This document shows positions 6,454 to 6,801 of a stretch of 6,801 nucleotides of DNA, piece after piece (the stretch's first letter is position 1; each line of letters opens with the position of its first letter). The notes under the pieces were generated by a model. It did not search any database. It had not been told where the DNA came from and worked only from the letters and a program-made list of their open reading frames with translations. Made by a program: the position numbers and the translations under genes. Source of the DNA: an uncultured Saprospiraceae bacterium (GTDB lineage: Bacteria; Bacteroidota; Bacteroidia; Chitinophagales; Saprospiraceae); NCBI GenBank assembly GCA_938033975.1, contig CALHKJ010000441.1, positions 1 through 6,801 on the forward strand. Reading direction: 5' to 3'.

Positions 6454-6801
6454 ATGCCACCACTTACTGATGTAGTAAAGAAGTTATTGATACTGAATGT
6501 TGCGGTATATTTTATCGCTACCATTTTTCTTAAAAACTCAATTTTGTTGGGAATGCAAACACCCTTTCTATTTGATGAAAGTGGTGCTATGAGTTTCAAT
6601 AAAGGTTTTCAGCCTTTTACAATGGTTACTCATATGTTTATGCACTCTACACAGGGAATGGGGCATTTGCTTATGAATATGATGGGACTATTCTTTTTTG
6701 GTCCCTATGTGGAGAGAGCTTTAGGAGCTAAAAGATTTGTGATACTATACTTTGTTGCAGGCTTTGTAGCCATGCTTTTCCACTTTGGTATAGACTTCAT
6801 C
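6454..6801 (+). CDS. Rhomboid-family intramembrane serine protease, N-terminal part (3' truncated)
   Basis: From ATG 6454 the frame is open to the last base, giving 116 residues of an incomplete protein. A first hydrophobic segment lies at about 11-33. FQPFTMVTHMFMH (52-64) is the typical rhomboid lead-in, followed by HLLMNMMGLFFFG (71-83) with the HxxxN signature (H71, N75) that forms part of the oxyanion site in GlpG-type enzymes. YVERALGAKRF (85-95) then precedes another membrane segment (about 96-116). The catalytic GxSG serine and the later histidine lie past the window, so activity cannot be judged. Rhomboids cleave transmembrane substrates within the inner membrane. The gene starts 14 nt after mutL in the same direction, probably one operon; mutL-rhomboid adjacency is, as I recall, common in Bacteroidota. 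Confidence 0.9.
   Translation, partial: MPPLTDVVKKLLILNVAVYFIATIFLKNSILLGMQTPFLFDESGAMSFNKGFQPFTMVTHMFMHSTQGMGHLLMNMMGLFFFGPYVERALGAKRFVILYFVAGFVAMLFHFGIDFI

Overview
The window looks like chromosomal DNA from a member of the Bacteroidota, most likely a Cytophagales-type marine or soil bacterium. The evidence is the AT-rich base composition, an Oar-like TonB-dependent receptor, near absence of Shine-Dalgarno sequences, promoter elements matching the Bacteroidota -7 consensus TAnnTTTG, a DUF6428-type protein, and a small membrane protein - mutL - rhomboid gene order. The genus cannot be fixed from the sequence. No rRNA, tRNA, CRISPR array, insertion sequence or phage gene was seen.

Layout. 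(1) 1-2256, +: C-terminal part of a large outer-membrane TonB-dependent receptor whose signal peptide, CarboxypepD_reg-like and plug regions lie before the window. It is closed by a strong intrinsic terminator (2335-2368). (2) 2369-2478: a short gene-free stretch with two stacked palindromes, the second GC-rich and REP-like, then a TAnnTTTG promoter. (3) 2479-2949, +: a 156-residue DUF6428-like protein with a cysteine-rich tail. (4) 2952-4106, -: dinB, encoding DNA polymerase IV, convergent with the DUF6428 gene (2-nt gap) and probably starting at TTG. (5) 4107-4232: a divergent control region in which two outward-facing TAnnTTTG elements form the arms of one inverted repeat (4141-4170). (6) 4233-4550, +: a small single-pass membrane protein. 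(7) 4631-6439, +: mutL. (8) 6454-6801, +: N-terminal part of a rhomboid-family intramembrane serine protease, cut by the window end.

How the genes may work together. The right half joins translesion synthesis (Pol IV) and mismatch repair (MutL) around one compact divergent promoter. The small membrane protein, mutL and rhomboid genes read in one direction with no strong terminator between them, so they probably form an operon, while dinB reads away from the same palindrome. A regulator bound there could change mutagenic synthesis and error correction together; this is inference from the sequence layout only. The MutL C-terminal domain lacks most metal-binding residues of the canonical MutL endonuclease, which bears on how strand incision is done in this organism.

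I see no clearly new multi-gene system. The best leads are the shared dinB/mutL-side control palindrome, the altered MutL nuclease site, the uncharacterised membrane protein ahead of mutL, and the cysteine-tailed DUF6428 protein without arsenic genes beside it in the window.
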